Shown here: positions 1-6,341 of the stretch, in pieces
Layout of the letters: the number at the start of each line of letters is the position of its first letter
Position numbering within the stretch: the stretch's first letter is position 1
Assembly (NCBI GenBank): GCA_001801495.1
Contig: MGXW01000005.1
Span: 1-10,798 of the forward strand
Direction of reading: 5' to 3'
Source: Gammaproteobacteria bacterium RIFCSPHIGHO2_12_FULL_37_34
GTDB lineage: Bacteria; Pseudomonadota; Gammaproteobacteria; DSM-16500
DNA: 10,798 nt
Translations under genes and position numbers: made by a program
The notes under the pieces: generated by a model
Told to the model about the DNA's origin: nothing
Seen by the model: the letters and a program-made list of their open reading frames with translations, nothing else
The model's database searches: none

Positions 1-502
1 TTTGTTCAAACAAAGGCAAATATTCGCCGTAACCGCGTCTTTTCAAATCTTCGAGTGGAATAAATTCAAGTGCAGCTGAATTGAGACAATAACGCTTGAA
101 AGTAGGTGGTGGGCCATCGTCAAAAACATGTCCCAGATGTGATTTAGCATGTTTAGAAATAACCTCTGTACGCTGAATAAACCAACCGTTGTCTTGTTTG
201 AGCACAATGTTACTGGGGTCAAGTGGTTTAGTAAAGCTCGGCCAACCTGTTTTTGAATCGTATTTATCAAGTGAGCTAAAGAGGGGCTCACCGGAAACAA
301 TATCAACATAAATGCCAGGTTTTTCATTATTCCAATAAGCATTATTAAAAGGTTTTTCTGTTCCCTTTTCTTGTGTAACATAGTATTGCATAGAGGTGAG
401 CTTTTGTTTTAATACAGTATCGCTTGGTTTCTGATAGTTAGCAGCTGAAGCTGTCGAAAGCCATAAGCTAGTAATGAGGGAATTTAAAATAAACAGTTTC
501 AC
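1..502 (-). CDS. msrB: MsrB, exported peptide-methionine (R)-S-oxide reductase (3' end outside window)
   Basis: Reduces the R epimer of methionine sulfoxide in proteins, probably in the periplasm. The minus-strand frame opens with GTG at 500-502, preceded by AAGGAG at good distance, and runs off base 1, so 167 residues are visible. The first 20 or so residues form a signal peptide ending TASAA. The MsrB core follows: PFNNAYWNNEKPGIYVD, SGEPLFSS, GWPSF, SHLGHVFDDGPPP and RYCLNSAALEF with catalytic Cys139. The CxxC pairs that bind zinc in many MsrBs are absent (SGEP replaces CGxP). The usual resolving Cys before GWPSF is Thr86, so Cys139 is the only cysteine seen. It diverges from msrA with 54 bp between the start codons, giving an enzyme pair for both sulfoxide epimers. 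The family is certain; the export rests on the signal peptide. Confidence 0.95.
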   Translation of the reverse strand, partial: MKLFILNSLITSLWLSTASAANYQKPSDTVLKQKLTSMQYYVTQEKGTEKPFNNAYWNNEKPGIYVDIVSGEPLFSSLDKYDSKTGWPSFTKPLDPSNIVLKQDNGWFIQRTEVISKHAKSHLGHVFDDGPPPTFKRYCLNSAALEFIPLEDLKRRGYGEYLPLFEQ

Positions 503-530
503 GATGCTCTCCTTCTATGTCTCATTATTT

Positions 531-536
531 ATTATA
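531..536 (-). promoter_or_regulatory. Possible -10 box for msrB in the msrB/msrA divergent spacer
   Basis: The spacer between the two start codons is only 54 bp and very AT-rich. On the minus strand it holds a perfect TATAAT, which would place the RNA start about 20 bp before the msrB GTG. I see no convincing -35 box. An overlapping TATATT on the plus strand could serve msrA, so the two promoters may share the same bases. Confidence 0.35.
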
Positions 537-556
537 TATTATTTTCTAAAGGCTCT

Positions 557-1159
557 ATGTTAAAATATAACATATTATTTTGTGTATTGATGGTGTTTAT
601 GGTGTCTTTAGCATCATTATCAGCAGCTTCTTCAAAAACAGCAGTTGCGATATTTGCTGGGGGTTGTTTTTGGTGTACCCAAGCAGATTTTGATAAAGTT
701 CCGGGCGTGATTAAAACGATAGTGGGTTATACCGGTGGCGATGTGGCAAATCCCACTTATGAGCAAGTATCTCGCGGCGGCACTGGTCATTATGAATCCG
801 TACAAATTCTATATGATCCAGCCAAAGTCAGTTATCAACAATTATTGGATATCTTTTGGCACAGCACTGATCCTACCGATACAGAAGGACAATTTTGTGA
901 TAAAGGCGATCAGTATAAAGCAGTTATATTTTATCAAGATCAACAGCAAAAAGAACTGGCTTTCGCTAGCCGAAAAAAACTTGTTGATGCTGGTCGATTT
1001 TCTCACGTTGCTACGCAAATTTTACCAGCAAAGACATTTTATCCAGCAGAAGAATACCATCAAAAATATTATAAGAAAAATCCAATACGCTATCATTTTT
1101 ATCGCTATCAATGTGGGCGTGATCAGCGTTTGCAAGCATTATGGGATAAATCAGGATGA
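557..1159 (+). CDS. msrA: MsrA, exported peptide-methionine (S)-S-oxide reductase
   Basis: Reduces the S epimer of methionine sulfoxide in proteins. It has 200 residues. Residues 1-25 form a hydrophobic signal peptide ending LSAASS, so the enzyme should act in the periplasm like its divergent partner MsrB. The catalytic motif GCFWC lies at residues 36-40 (Cys37 catalytic, Cys40 extra). The GHYE motif places the catalytic Glu at 80, 43 residues after Cys37 as in E. coli MsrA. Further cysteines at 114 and 186 are candidates for resolving thiols. The residue after GCFWCT is Gln where many homologues have Glu. The start at 557 follows AAAGG at short distance. The stop overlaps the start of the downstream phosphoesterase gene in ATGA, so the two are very likely cotranscribed and translationally coupled. 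Confidence 0.96.
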   Translation: MLKYNILFCVLMVFMVSLASLSAASSKTAVAIFAGGCFWCTQADFDKVPGVIKTIVGYTGGDVANPTYEQVSRGGTGHYESVQILYDPAKVSYQQLLDIFWHSTDPTDTEGQFCDKGDQYKAVIFYQDQQQKELAFASRKKLVDAGRFSHVATQILPAKTFYPAEEYHQKYYKKNPIRYHFYRYQCGRDQRLQALWDKSG

Positions 1160-2469
1160 ATTTACCTGATAGATATAAGTTTTTAATTCTCCTTTGCTTG
1201 ATCTTAACGAGTTTACATTCTGTTCGATTATTTGCTCAACAAAACGATGAGATACGGTTTATTACTATCGCAGATATTCATTTCGACCCGTTTCTAGCTT
1301 GTTATCAGGAAAAAATAAAACCATGTCCTTTAATTGAGCGGCTTCGGCGATTACCTGTTTGGCAATGGTCACCTATATTAAAACAATATGATAGGATACC
1401 TCCTGCTTACCGATTTAATACGAATTATCCTTTATTTGCCTCTTTCTTGGTTGCTGCTAAACAAATTGCTGAGCAGAAGGATGCTCAATTTGTTTTAGTG
1501 CTTGGCGATTTTATTGGGCATGATTATCAAGAGTATTATAGACAATATACAATGGATTATTCTAAAACCGGGTACCAATCTTTTTTTAATAAAACTTTTG
1601 AATATGTAACCTATGAACTGACTCACGCTTTTCCAAACGTTAGCATTTTTCCAGTGATTGGCAATAATGATTCATACGATGGTAATTATACATTTTATTC
1701 GAATGGAAAATTTTATAACGATTTGCAAAACGTTTGGATCACTTTAATTAAAGATAAAACAAATCGTGTGCGAATGGCATCAACGTTTCCGATAGATGGT
1801 TATTATGCAGTTGATATCCAACCTGATTTGCGCTTGATTGTCTTAAATACTGTTTTATTTTCAGATAAAGCGGTTGGTCGAAGGACAAATCAAGCGGCAT
1901 GGAAAGAGTTAGATTGGTTTCATGATCAATTAGCATTAGCGCAAGCCAAACAACAAAAAGTAATGATTGCGATGCATATCCCACCTGGGATTGATATTTA
2001 TGCTAGTTTAGAATTTCGTTTGTTCAGGCTGCTCGATTTATGGAAATTAAATTACACTAAACGCTTTGAAGCGGAACTAAGACAATTTGCACCGGAGATT
2101 TTAGGTGTGTTTGCTGGGCATTTACATACCGATTGGTTTCAAATTTTAACATTAAGCCATGTGCATCGTATTCCGATAACAGGAACACCTTCCATTAGTC
2201 CCATTTATGGTAATAATCCAGGGTTTAAACTTTATACTTACTCTCCGATTTCTGAACGATTCACACGCTTTGAAACCTATACTTATGCAATTGATACGCA
2301 TCATCTATGGAAACGTGAATCTTATCAAGATAAAAATCTCCATCATAGGTTTAGTAAACATGATTTTAATTTGGCTTTACTTCGCATCGTACCTTATCCA
2401 GCCAGCACACAATGTGATACCACATGGCGCCCTAGTTTGTCATTATTTTGCTTTTATTGCGTCAGATGA
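1156..2469 (+). CDS. Exported metallophosphoesterase, acid sphingomyelinase/Ppn1-like
   Basis: A calcineurin-like metal-dependent phosphoesterase of 437 residues with an N-terminal signal peptide (cleavage near LFAQQN, residues 25-30), so it acts in the periplasm or outside the cell. The metal-binding motifs appear in order: DIH (Asp40, His42), GDF (Asp118), GNND (169-172), MHIPPG (His274) and GHLH (His322, His324). GNND rather than GNHD/E is the form found in polyphosphatase Ppn1-like and some acid-sphingomyelinase-like members. The substrate could therefore be a phospholipid head group, a nucleotide or polyphosphate; the sequence does not decide. The start overlaps the msrA stop by four bases. 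The last 27 bases overlap the convergent glycosyltransferase gene, so the C-terminal tail (ending CFYCVR) may be altered relative to relatives. Confidence 0.88.
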   Translation: MNLPDRYKFLILLCLILTSLHSVRLFAQQNDEIRFITIADIHFDPFLACYQEKIKPCPLIERLRRLPVWQWSPILKQYDRIPPAYRFNTNYPLFASFLVAAKQIAEQKDAQFVLVLGDFIGHDYQEYYRQYTMDYSKTGYQSFFNKTFEYVTYELTHAFPNVSIFPVIGNNDSYDGNYTFYSNGKFYNDLQNVWITLIKDKTNRVRMASTFPIDGYYAVDIQPDLRLIVLNTVLFSDKAVGRRTNQAAWKELDWFHDQLALAQAKQQKVMIAMHIPPGIDIYASLEFRLFRLLDLWKLNYTKRFEAELRQFAPEILGVFAGHLHTDWFQILTLSHVHRIPITGTPSISPIYGNNPGFKLYTYSPISERFTRFETYTYAIDTHHLWKRESYQDKNLHHRFSKHDFNLALLRIVPYPASTQCDTTWRPSLSLFCFYCVR

Positions 2470-3942
2470 GTTGCTAATCAAGAAAACATTATTATATTCA
2501 CCAAGGATGGAATAATTTTTCGTGTGAATACGAAATTGATCTAAACGATTGGCGCTTACCAATACCAATAAATGTTTTGTTTGCCAACGTTGCCAAAAGA
2601 CATATTCATTGATGAACCGATTATTTTTTTTATTTTCAAATAACGTACTATTCCAAAATTCGCGCAACCAATTATCATTTTGCTCAATGATAGATGGACT
2701 CCAATCTGCTGCAACAGTGATATGCTGTCCAAAATAAAAAGGAATATCTTGGTAATATCTAAAATAAGCGACAACTTCGTCTTGGGGTTGAATGATGTGT
2801 TGTAATTGTAAGGCTAATGGTTTAACAGAGGTTCGATTAAGATAGCTTGCGCTAGCTGTTAGAGTAAGCAGAAATATAATATTCACTGAGACGCAAATAA
2901 TGAAAAGGAATCGTTTGGATTGGTTCCAGGTGGCAGATAAATAATGCCCAACTAATAATGCAAATGGCGGAAAGATGGGTAGAATGTAACCCACCAATTT
3001 GGAGTGTGGAATAGAAAAAAATGTAAAAACAATCGTTACCCATAATAGTAAAAATAATTTAATGGGATTCTCAGGTGAAATAGATTTCAAAAAAGCAGGT
3101 AAAACAAAAAAAATCCACGGTAAAAAACCGATTAAAATAACAGGGATAAAAAACCAAATGGGCATTTGATTATTAAAAATCCTGCCAGAAAGGTAGCGAG
3201 TGATTTGTTGGCCAACAAAAAAATAATGGATGAACGAAGGATTTGCTTTTTGAACTAAGATGTACCAAGGGGTTACTATACTCATGATGAGTATGAGCCC
3301 AGGAATAAAATAAATTTTTTTTAATACCCGCCATTGTTTTGTTAGCAATACCCATGTTCCAATAATCATGATTGGGAAAACAAAACCAATGAGTCCTTTA
3401 GTTAAAAAGGCTAATGCCGCAGATGCATAAGCAATGAATAGAAAATAAAGACGATGAGGAGAATACAATGCTGAAAGAAAGGTTAAGAGTGAGCAGCTAA
3501 TTAAAACCGCTACTTCCAAGTCTAAATTGGCATAATGTGTGCCACCAAAATAAAGAGGAGTGGTCGCTAAAATGATAGCTGCAATCAAGCCGCTTCGTCT
3601 ATCAAACAACACTCTTCCACAACTATAGGTGATGATCACTCCTAATATGCCAAATAATGCAGGAAACAATCGTACAGCCCATTCGTTTACACCCAATAAC
3701 TTTATGGCGCATGCTTGTAGCCAGAAATATAAAATAGGTTTATCCAGAAAAATGGCTCCATTCACGCGTGGCGTAATATAATCGCTGGTATGGATCATAT
3801 TGAGGGCGATTTCAGCATATCGACCTTCATCAGGAGTAAATAAAGGATAACTACCAAGAAAGACAGTATAAAAAAGCAACAAAAATAGAGCGAGACAGAA
3901 GAGATCTGTTATCCAATTGTTACGATGAATGATTAAGAACAC
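2443..3942 (-). CDS. ArnT-like integral membrane glycosyltransferase (GT-C fold, GT39/GT83 type)
   Basis: A polytopic inner-membrane enzyme that would transfer a sugar from a polyprenyl-phosphate donor onto lipid A or another envelope acceptor. From the GTG at 3942 it has 499 residues, with about ten or more hydrophobic segments in the first 370 and a soluble C-terminal part, as in the family. Family marks are FLGSYPLFTPDEGRYAE in the first periplasmic loop (the acidic DE pair near residues 38-39), FLDKPILYFW, and IPHSKLVGYILPIFPP. The GTG is preferred because it puts the first membrane span where relatives have it and follows AAGAG at about 10 bp. The longer in-frame ATG at 4026 lies inside an inverted-repeat arm and lacks a good ribosome site. 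No other lipid A aminoarabinose genes are in view, so the sugar and acceptor are unknown. Confidence 0.85.
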   Translation of the reverse strand: MFLIIHRNNWITDLFCLALFLLLFYTVFLGSYPLFTPDEGRYAEIALNMIHTSDYITPRVNGAIFLDKPILYFWLQACAIKLLGVNEWAVRLFPALFGILGVIITYSCGRVLFDRRSGLIAAIILATTPLYFGGTHYANLDLEVAVLISCSLLTFLSALYSPHRLYFLFIAYASAALAFLTKGLIGFVFPIMIIGTWVLLTKQWRVLKKIYFIPGLILIMSIVTPWYILVQKANPSFIHYFFVGQQITRYLSGRIFNNQMPIWFFIPVILIGFLPWIFFVLPAFLKSISPENPIKLFLLLWVTIVFTFFSIPHSKLVGYILPIFPPFALLVGHYLSATWNQSKRFLFIICVSVNIIFLLTLTASASYLNRTSVKPLALQLQHIIQPQDEVVAYFRYYQDIPFYFGQHITVAADWSPSIIEQNDNWLREFWNSTLFENKKNNRFINEYVFWQRWQTKHLLVLVSANRLDQFRIHTKNYSILGEYNNVFLISNSSDAIKAK

Positions 3943-3972
3943 GCATGAAGTACTCTTAAACGATAGGATGGC

Positions 3973-4002
3973 ATTGTACTGTGCCGATTTAGTTAAGAGC
4001 AA
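3973..4002 (-). promoter_or_regulatory. Candidate promoter of the ArnT-like gene
   Basis: On the minus strand TTGCTC (3997-4002) and TACAAT (3973-3978) are separated by 18 bp, about 30 bp before the GTG at 3942. The -10 box is good and the -35 box weak. The -35 box falls in the hairpin GTTAAGAG/CTCTTAAC (3992-3999 and 4007-4014) at the edge of the repeat element. If this promoter is used, translation cannot start at the ATG at 4026. Confidence 0.35.
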
Positions 4003-4161
4003 GCCTCTCTTAACGAGAATGTTCATTAAGCTTTGTCATTGCTTATGTAGACGAGGGACGTCGCGGCCATGGATGGTTTAAAGCGCCGAGTACAGGGATG
4101 TACGTTCCCGAGTTACATAAGCAATGACACAGCTTAATGAACATTCTCCTCTTAACAGAGG
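3992..4161. repeat. Long inverted-repeat element with a loop of GGA hairpins
   Basis: Two arms, 4015-4049 and 4114-4148, are reverse complements at 34 of 35 positions. Weaker similarity extends outward to about 4000 and 4164. The 64-bp centre (4050-4113) is richer in G and C than its surroundings and holds three small hairpins, each with GGA in the loop: GACG-AGGGA-CGTC (4050-4062), CCA-TGGA-TGG (4067-4076) and GTACA-GGGA-TGTAC (4090-4103). An additional 8-bp palindrome (3992-3999 with 4007-4014) sits at the left edge. It encodes no protein of its own. The structure suits a miniature palindromic repeat dispersed in the genome, a structured RNA, or both. The left arm supplies the first codons of the longer reading frame for the ArnT-like gene. 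Confidence 0.85.
4090..4103 (+). promoter_or_regulatory. CsrA/RsmA-type binding hairpin
   Basis: Read as plus-strand RNA, GUACAGGGAUGU (4090-4101) matches the published CsrA SELEX consensus RUACARGGAUGU at all 12 positions. The GGA sits in a four-base loop closed by a 5-bp stem, the presentation CsrA prefers. Two weaker GGA hairpins lie 15-40 bases upstream. Binding is inferred; no csrA gene lies in the window. Confidence 0.6.
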
Positions 4162-4174
4162 GCTTTTATTGTTT
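4148..4174 (+). terminator. Rho-independent terminator after the inverted repeat
   Basis: Stem CCTCT/AGAGG with loop TAAC (4148-4161) is followed by GCTTTTATTGTTTT. It would end any plus-strand transcript through the GGA hairpins, just before the cold-shock gene promoter. That makes a separate short RNA possible. The stem is only 5 bp but is G+C-rich for this genome. Confidence 0.5.
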
Positions 4175-4182
4175 TAATAATC

Positions 4183-4191
4183 TGCTATAAT
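4183..4191 (+). promoter_or_regulatory. Extended -10 promoter of the cold-shock gene
   Basis: TGCTATAAT combines a perfect TATAAT (4186-4191) with an upstream TG, which can make up for a poor -35 box; the sequence at 4163-4168 is a weak one. The RNA would start near 4198, giving a leader of about 88 nt. That leader can form a short hairpin (CCTTA with TAAGG, about 4212-4230). Long leaders are usual for cold-shock mRNAs. Confidence 0.6.
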
Positions 4192-4285
4192 AAATCATCA
4201 TCAGTGTGTCCTGCCTTAAGGTTTTCCCCGCGGTAAGGTATCATCCGATGTAGGTATTTCGTTTAATTATCAAAGGTAGAGAGTT

Positions 4286-4501
4286 ATGTCAGCAGCACGT
4301 GAAATTGGAACCGTAAAATGGTTCAACAACAGTAAAGGGTATGGATTTATTCAACGTGATTCAGGTGGTGATGTGTTTGTGCACTACAGAGCAATCCGAG
4401 GCGATGGTTATCGCACACTCGAAGAAGGATGGCGAGTAGAGTTTACTGTTACACAGGGGCAGAAAGGTCTTCAGGCTGAAGACGTTACTGTTGTTAAATA
4501 A
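4286..4501 (+). CDS. Cold-shock domain protein (CspA family)
   Basis: A 71-residue single-domain nucleic-acid-binding protein that melts RNA secondary structure in the cytoplasm. The whole protein is one OB-fold cold-shock domain: GTVKWFN (residues 8-14), RNP1 as KGYGFI (17-22), RNP2 as VFVHY (30-34), and the usual LEEGWRVEFTV segment. The length is typical of the family. The start follows a purine-rich GGTAGAGAG. It has its own promoter and long leader. Its stop codon overlaps by 8 bp the end of the convergent Hpt gene. Which csp paralogue it is, and whether it is cold-induced, cannot be told from sequence. Confidence 0.95.
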   Translation: MSAAREIGTVKWFNNSKGYGFIQRDSGGDVFVHYRAIRGDGYRTLEEGWRVEFTVTQGQKGLQAEDVTVVK

Positions 4502-4904
4502 TCAACAATTTTTTAACATAATGCCGTTTAAGTTTATACTTAAGCGGCATTTTCTTTATGGCGGCATAATGCTGCAACAAAAGAGTTGTTTCAGAGTTTA
4601 GTTTATTGAAGAAAACAGTTAAATCATCATCAATAGTTTTGTTTTTGAGTTTGGATTCTAATTGTGCCACAATTGTTTTTAAACGTGGCGTTCCACAATA
4701 ACATAATGCACCATGAAGTTGATGTAAGCGTTGTTCGAGTTCTCGATATTTTTTTTGCTGATATAATTGATTCATTACGGTTAAATCATTTGGCAATTCT
4801 TTGATAAGCAAAGCAAGTATATCTTGTACTAAATCATATTTCTTTCCTGCCAGCTTTTTAGTTAGTTCGGAATCGAGTATAGGGAGCTCATCAATGTCTT
4901 TCAT
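4494..4904 (-). CDS. Orphan Hpt phosphotransfer protein, BarA/GacS type
   Basis: A 136-residue cytoplasmic protein that would relay phosphate between a hybrid sensor kinase and a response regulator. It has no kinase or receiver domain. The Hpt helix carries HQLHGALCYCGTPRLK (residues 61-76), with His61 the expected phosphorylation site. The preceding LPILDSELTKKLAGKKYDLVQDILALL and the spacing resemble the C-terminal Hpt module of BarA/GacS kinases. The ATG at 4904 lies 3 bp after the rlmD stop, with AGG of its ribosome site inside the rlmD end, so the two form an operon. The basic C-terminal tail (about residues 117-136) is encoded in the same DNA as the cold-shock gene terminator and may not belong to the conserved domain. 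Partners are not in the window. Confidence 0.85.
   Translation of the reverse strand: MKDIDELPILDSELTKKLAGKKYDLVQDILALLIKELPNDLTVMNQLYQQKKYRELEQRLHQLHGALCYCGTPRLKTIVAQLESKLKNKTIDDDLTVFFNKLNSETTLLLQHYAAIKKMPLKYKLKRHYVKKLLII
4520..4556 (+). terminator. Rho-independent terminator of the cold-shock gene
   Basis: A 13-bp stem (AATGCCGTTTAAG at 4520-4532 with CTTAAGCGGCATT at 4539-4551, one G-U pair) with a six-base loop and a following T-rich run lies 18 bp after the stop. It sits inside the 3' end of the convergent Hpt gene. Confidence 0.8.
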
Positions 4905-4907
4905 AAC

Positions 4908-6227
4908 TTATACCTGATCAAATACAGCAATGGTTTCAATATGAGATGTGTGTGGAAACATATTAATTATACCAATTTTTTTTAACTGATAACCCAATTG
5001 ATAAGATAATATTTCTGCATCTCGCGCAAGTGTAGCTGAATGGCAGGAAACATATACCAATCTTCTAGCTGGTTTGCAATGCATCAATATTTCTTTTGCA
5101 CCAACACGTGGAGGATCCACTAGTATTTTGTCATAGGACTGATTGAGCCAGAGGGCATTTTGAGGTTCCACAGGGTTTTCAAGATTAGCAACATAGAAAT
5201 GCGTATTTTGAATGTGATTATGTTCAGCATTTTTCTTAGCTCTTGCTATCATAGCAGCATGCCCCTCAATTCCTGTGACACTTTTTGTATAACGTGCAAT
5301 GGGTAGAGTAAAGTTGCCTATGCCACAAAAGAGATCAAGCACAGAATCGTTTGTATTTAAATCTAATAATTCTATTGCTTTATTTACCATTAAACGATTA
5401 GCTTCCAAATTAATTTGAGTAAAATCGAGAGGATGAAATAAAAATTCAATTTGTTGGTCTGGCAGGGAGTAAGTTAATTCTTGCTTATTATCGTCTGGCC
5501 ATATTTTTTCAATTGAAGCAGGAGAATGAGGTTGTAAATAAATATGAAACCCATGTTGTTGCCCAAAGGTGATGAATTTTTCTTTATCGAGTAATGAAAG
5601 AGGTAGTAAATGACGAAAGACCAATGCAATCTCATGATCACCCATGGCAACTTCCACTTGAGGAATAGCTTGGTAAATAGCAAGTGATGCAATAAATCGC
5701 CCTAATGTTTGTAAATGCAATCCTATGTGAGGATGTAAAATGATACATTGATCAAGATCAGCAAGGTATCGACTGGATTTTTCTCTAAAACCCACAAGCA
5801 GTTTATTTTTTTTTGTAACAAATTTAACACCTAAACGTGCCTTTCTTCGATAACCTATAGTATGAGCAGTTAAAGGCGGCATGACATATTCTGGTGTGAC
5901 TCGCCCAATATGTTTTAATTGATTTAATACGGTTTGTTGTTTAAACATCAGCTGAGCCTCAGCATGAAGGTGTTGCAAACTACATCCACCGCATAAATCA
6001 AAATGAGGACAAGGTGGCTTTACACGTTCTGCTGCTTGCTGAATGATATCGATTATTTTTGCTTCATTGTAGTGGGTGCGTTTACGGACCATTTGGTAGG
6101 TGATTATTTCATTTGGTAATGCGCCTTCAATAAAGGTTGTTTTATGTTGAATGATAGCAATACCACGTCCATCATGGCTGAGAGAGGATATTTGAGCGAT
6201 GTTATCATTTTTTACTATATTATTCAT
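4908..6227 (-). CDS. rlmD: 23S rRNA (uracil(1939)-C(5))-methyltransferase RlmD
   Basis: Methylates C5 of U1939 in 23S rRNA using S-adenosylmethionine. The 439-residue length fits the family. An N-terminal TRAM domain spans about residues 1-65. The four cysteines of the iron-sulfur cluster are in CPHFDLCGGC (Cys73, 79, 82) and at Cys161 (LDQCI). The methyltransferase domain has FTQIN (269-273), the SAM loop DLFCGIGNF (298-306), DPPR (371-374), the catalytic Cys395 in YVSCHS and Glu431 in HIET. TrmA and RlmC are excluded by the cluster motif with TRAM domain and the overall pattern. It leads an operon with the Hpt gene. In E. coli rlmD sits beside barA, so the BarA-like Hpt next to it here is notable. 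The promoter is unclear; TATATAGT near 6262 is a weak candidate -10. Confidence 0.96.
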   Translation of the reverse strand: MNNIVKNDNIAQISSLSHDGRGIAIIQHKTTFIEGALPNEIITYQMVRKRTHYNEAKIIDIIQQAAERVKPPCPHFDLCGGCSLQHLHAEAQLMFKQQTVLNQLKHIGRVTPEYVMPPLTAHTIGYRRKARLGVKFVTKKNKLLVGFREKSSRYLADLDQCIILHPHIGLHLQTLGRFIASLAIYQAIPQVEVAMGDHEIALVFRHLLPLSLLDKEKFITFGQQHGFHIYLQPHSPASIEKIWPDDNKQELTYSLPDQQIEFLFHPLDFTQINLEANRLMVNKAIELLDLNTNDSVLDLFCGIGNFTLPIARYTKSVTGIEGHAAMIARAKKNAEHNHIQNTHFYVANLENPVEPQNALWLNQSYDKILVDPPRVGAKEILMHCKPARRLVYVSCHSATLARDAEILSYQLGYQLKKIGIINMFPHTSHIETIAVFDQV

Positions 6228-6301
6228 ATAGGTATCCGATCCATTCTATATCTGTTAAGGACTATATAGAGATTAATTAAAAATTACAAATGGGTTATCA
6301 A

Positions 6302-6329
6302 TTGAAAAGTGATGAAACTTACCTATACT
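6302..6329 (+). promoter_or_regulatory. Sigma-70-like promoter ahead of the palindromic element and rocD
   Basis: TTGAAA (6302-6307) and TATACT (6324-6329) are separated by 16 bp. The RNA would start near 6336, a few bases before the left end of the self-complementary element. It could make either a roughly 200-nt RNA or the leader of the aminotransferase mRNA; no better promoter for that gene is visible. Confidence 0.6.
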
Positions 6330-6341
6330 TTAAAGGAGAGG

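Noticed and set aside
43..381. 112-residue minus-strand frame
   Set aside because: It is a shadow of the msrB gene in another frame; the msrB frame shows all family motifs.
735..1169. 144-residue plus-strand frame inside msrA
   Set aside because: Out-of-frame shadow of msrA with low-complexity AT-driven composition and no domain.
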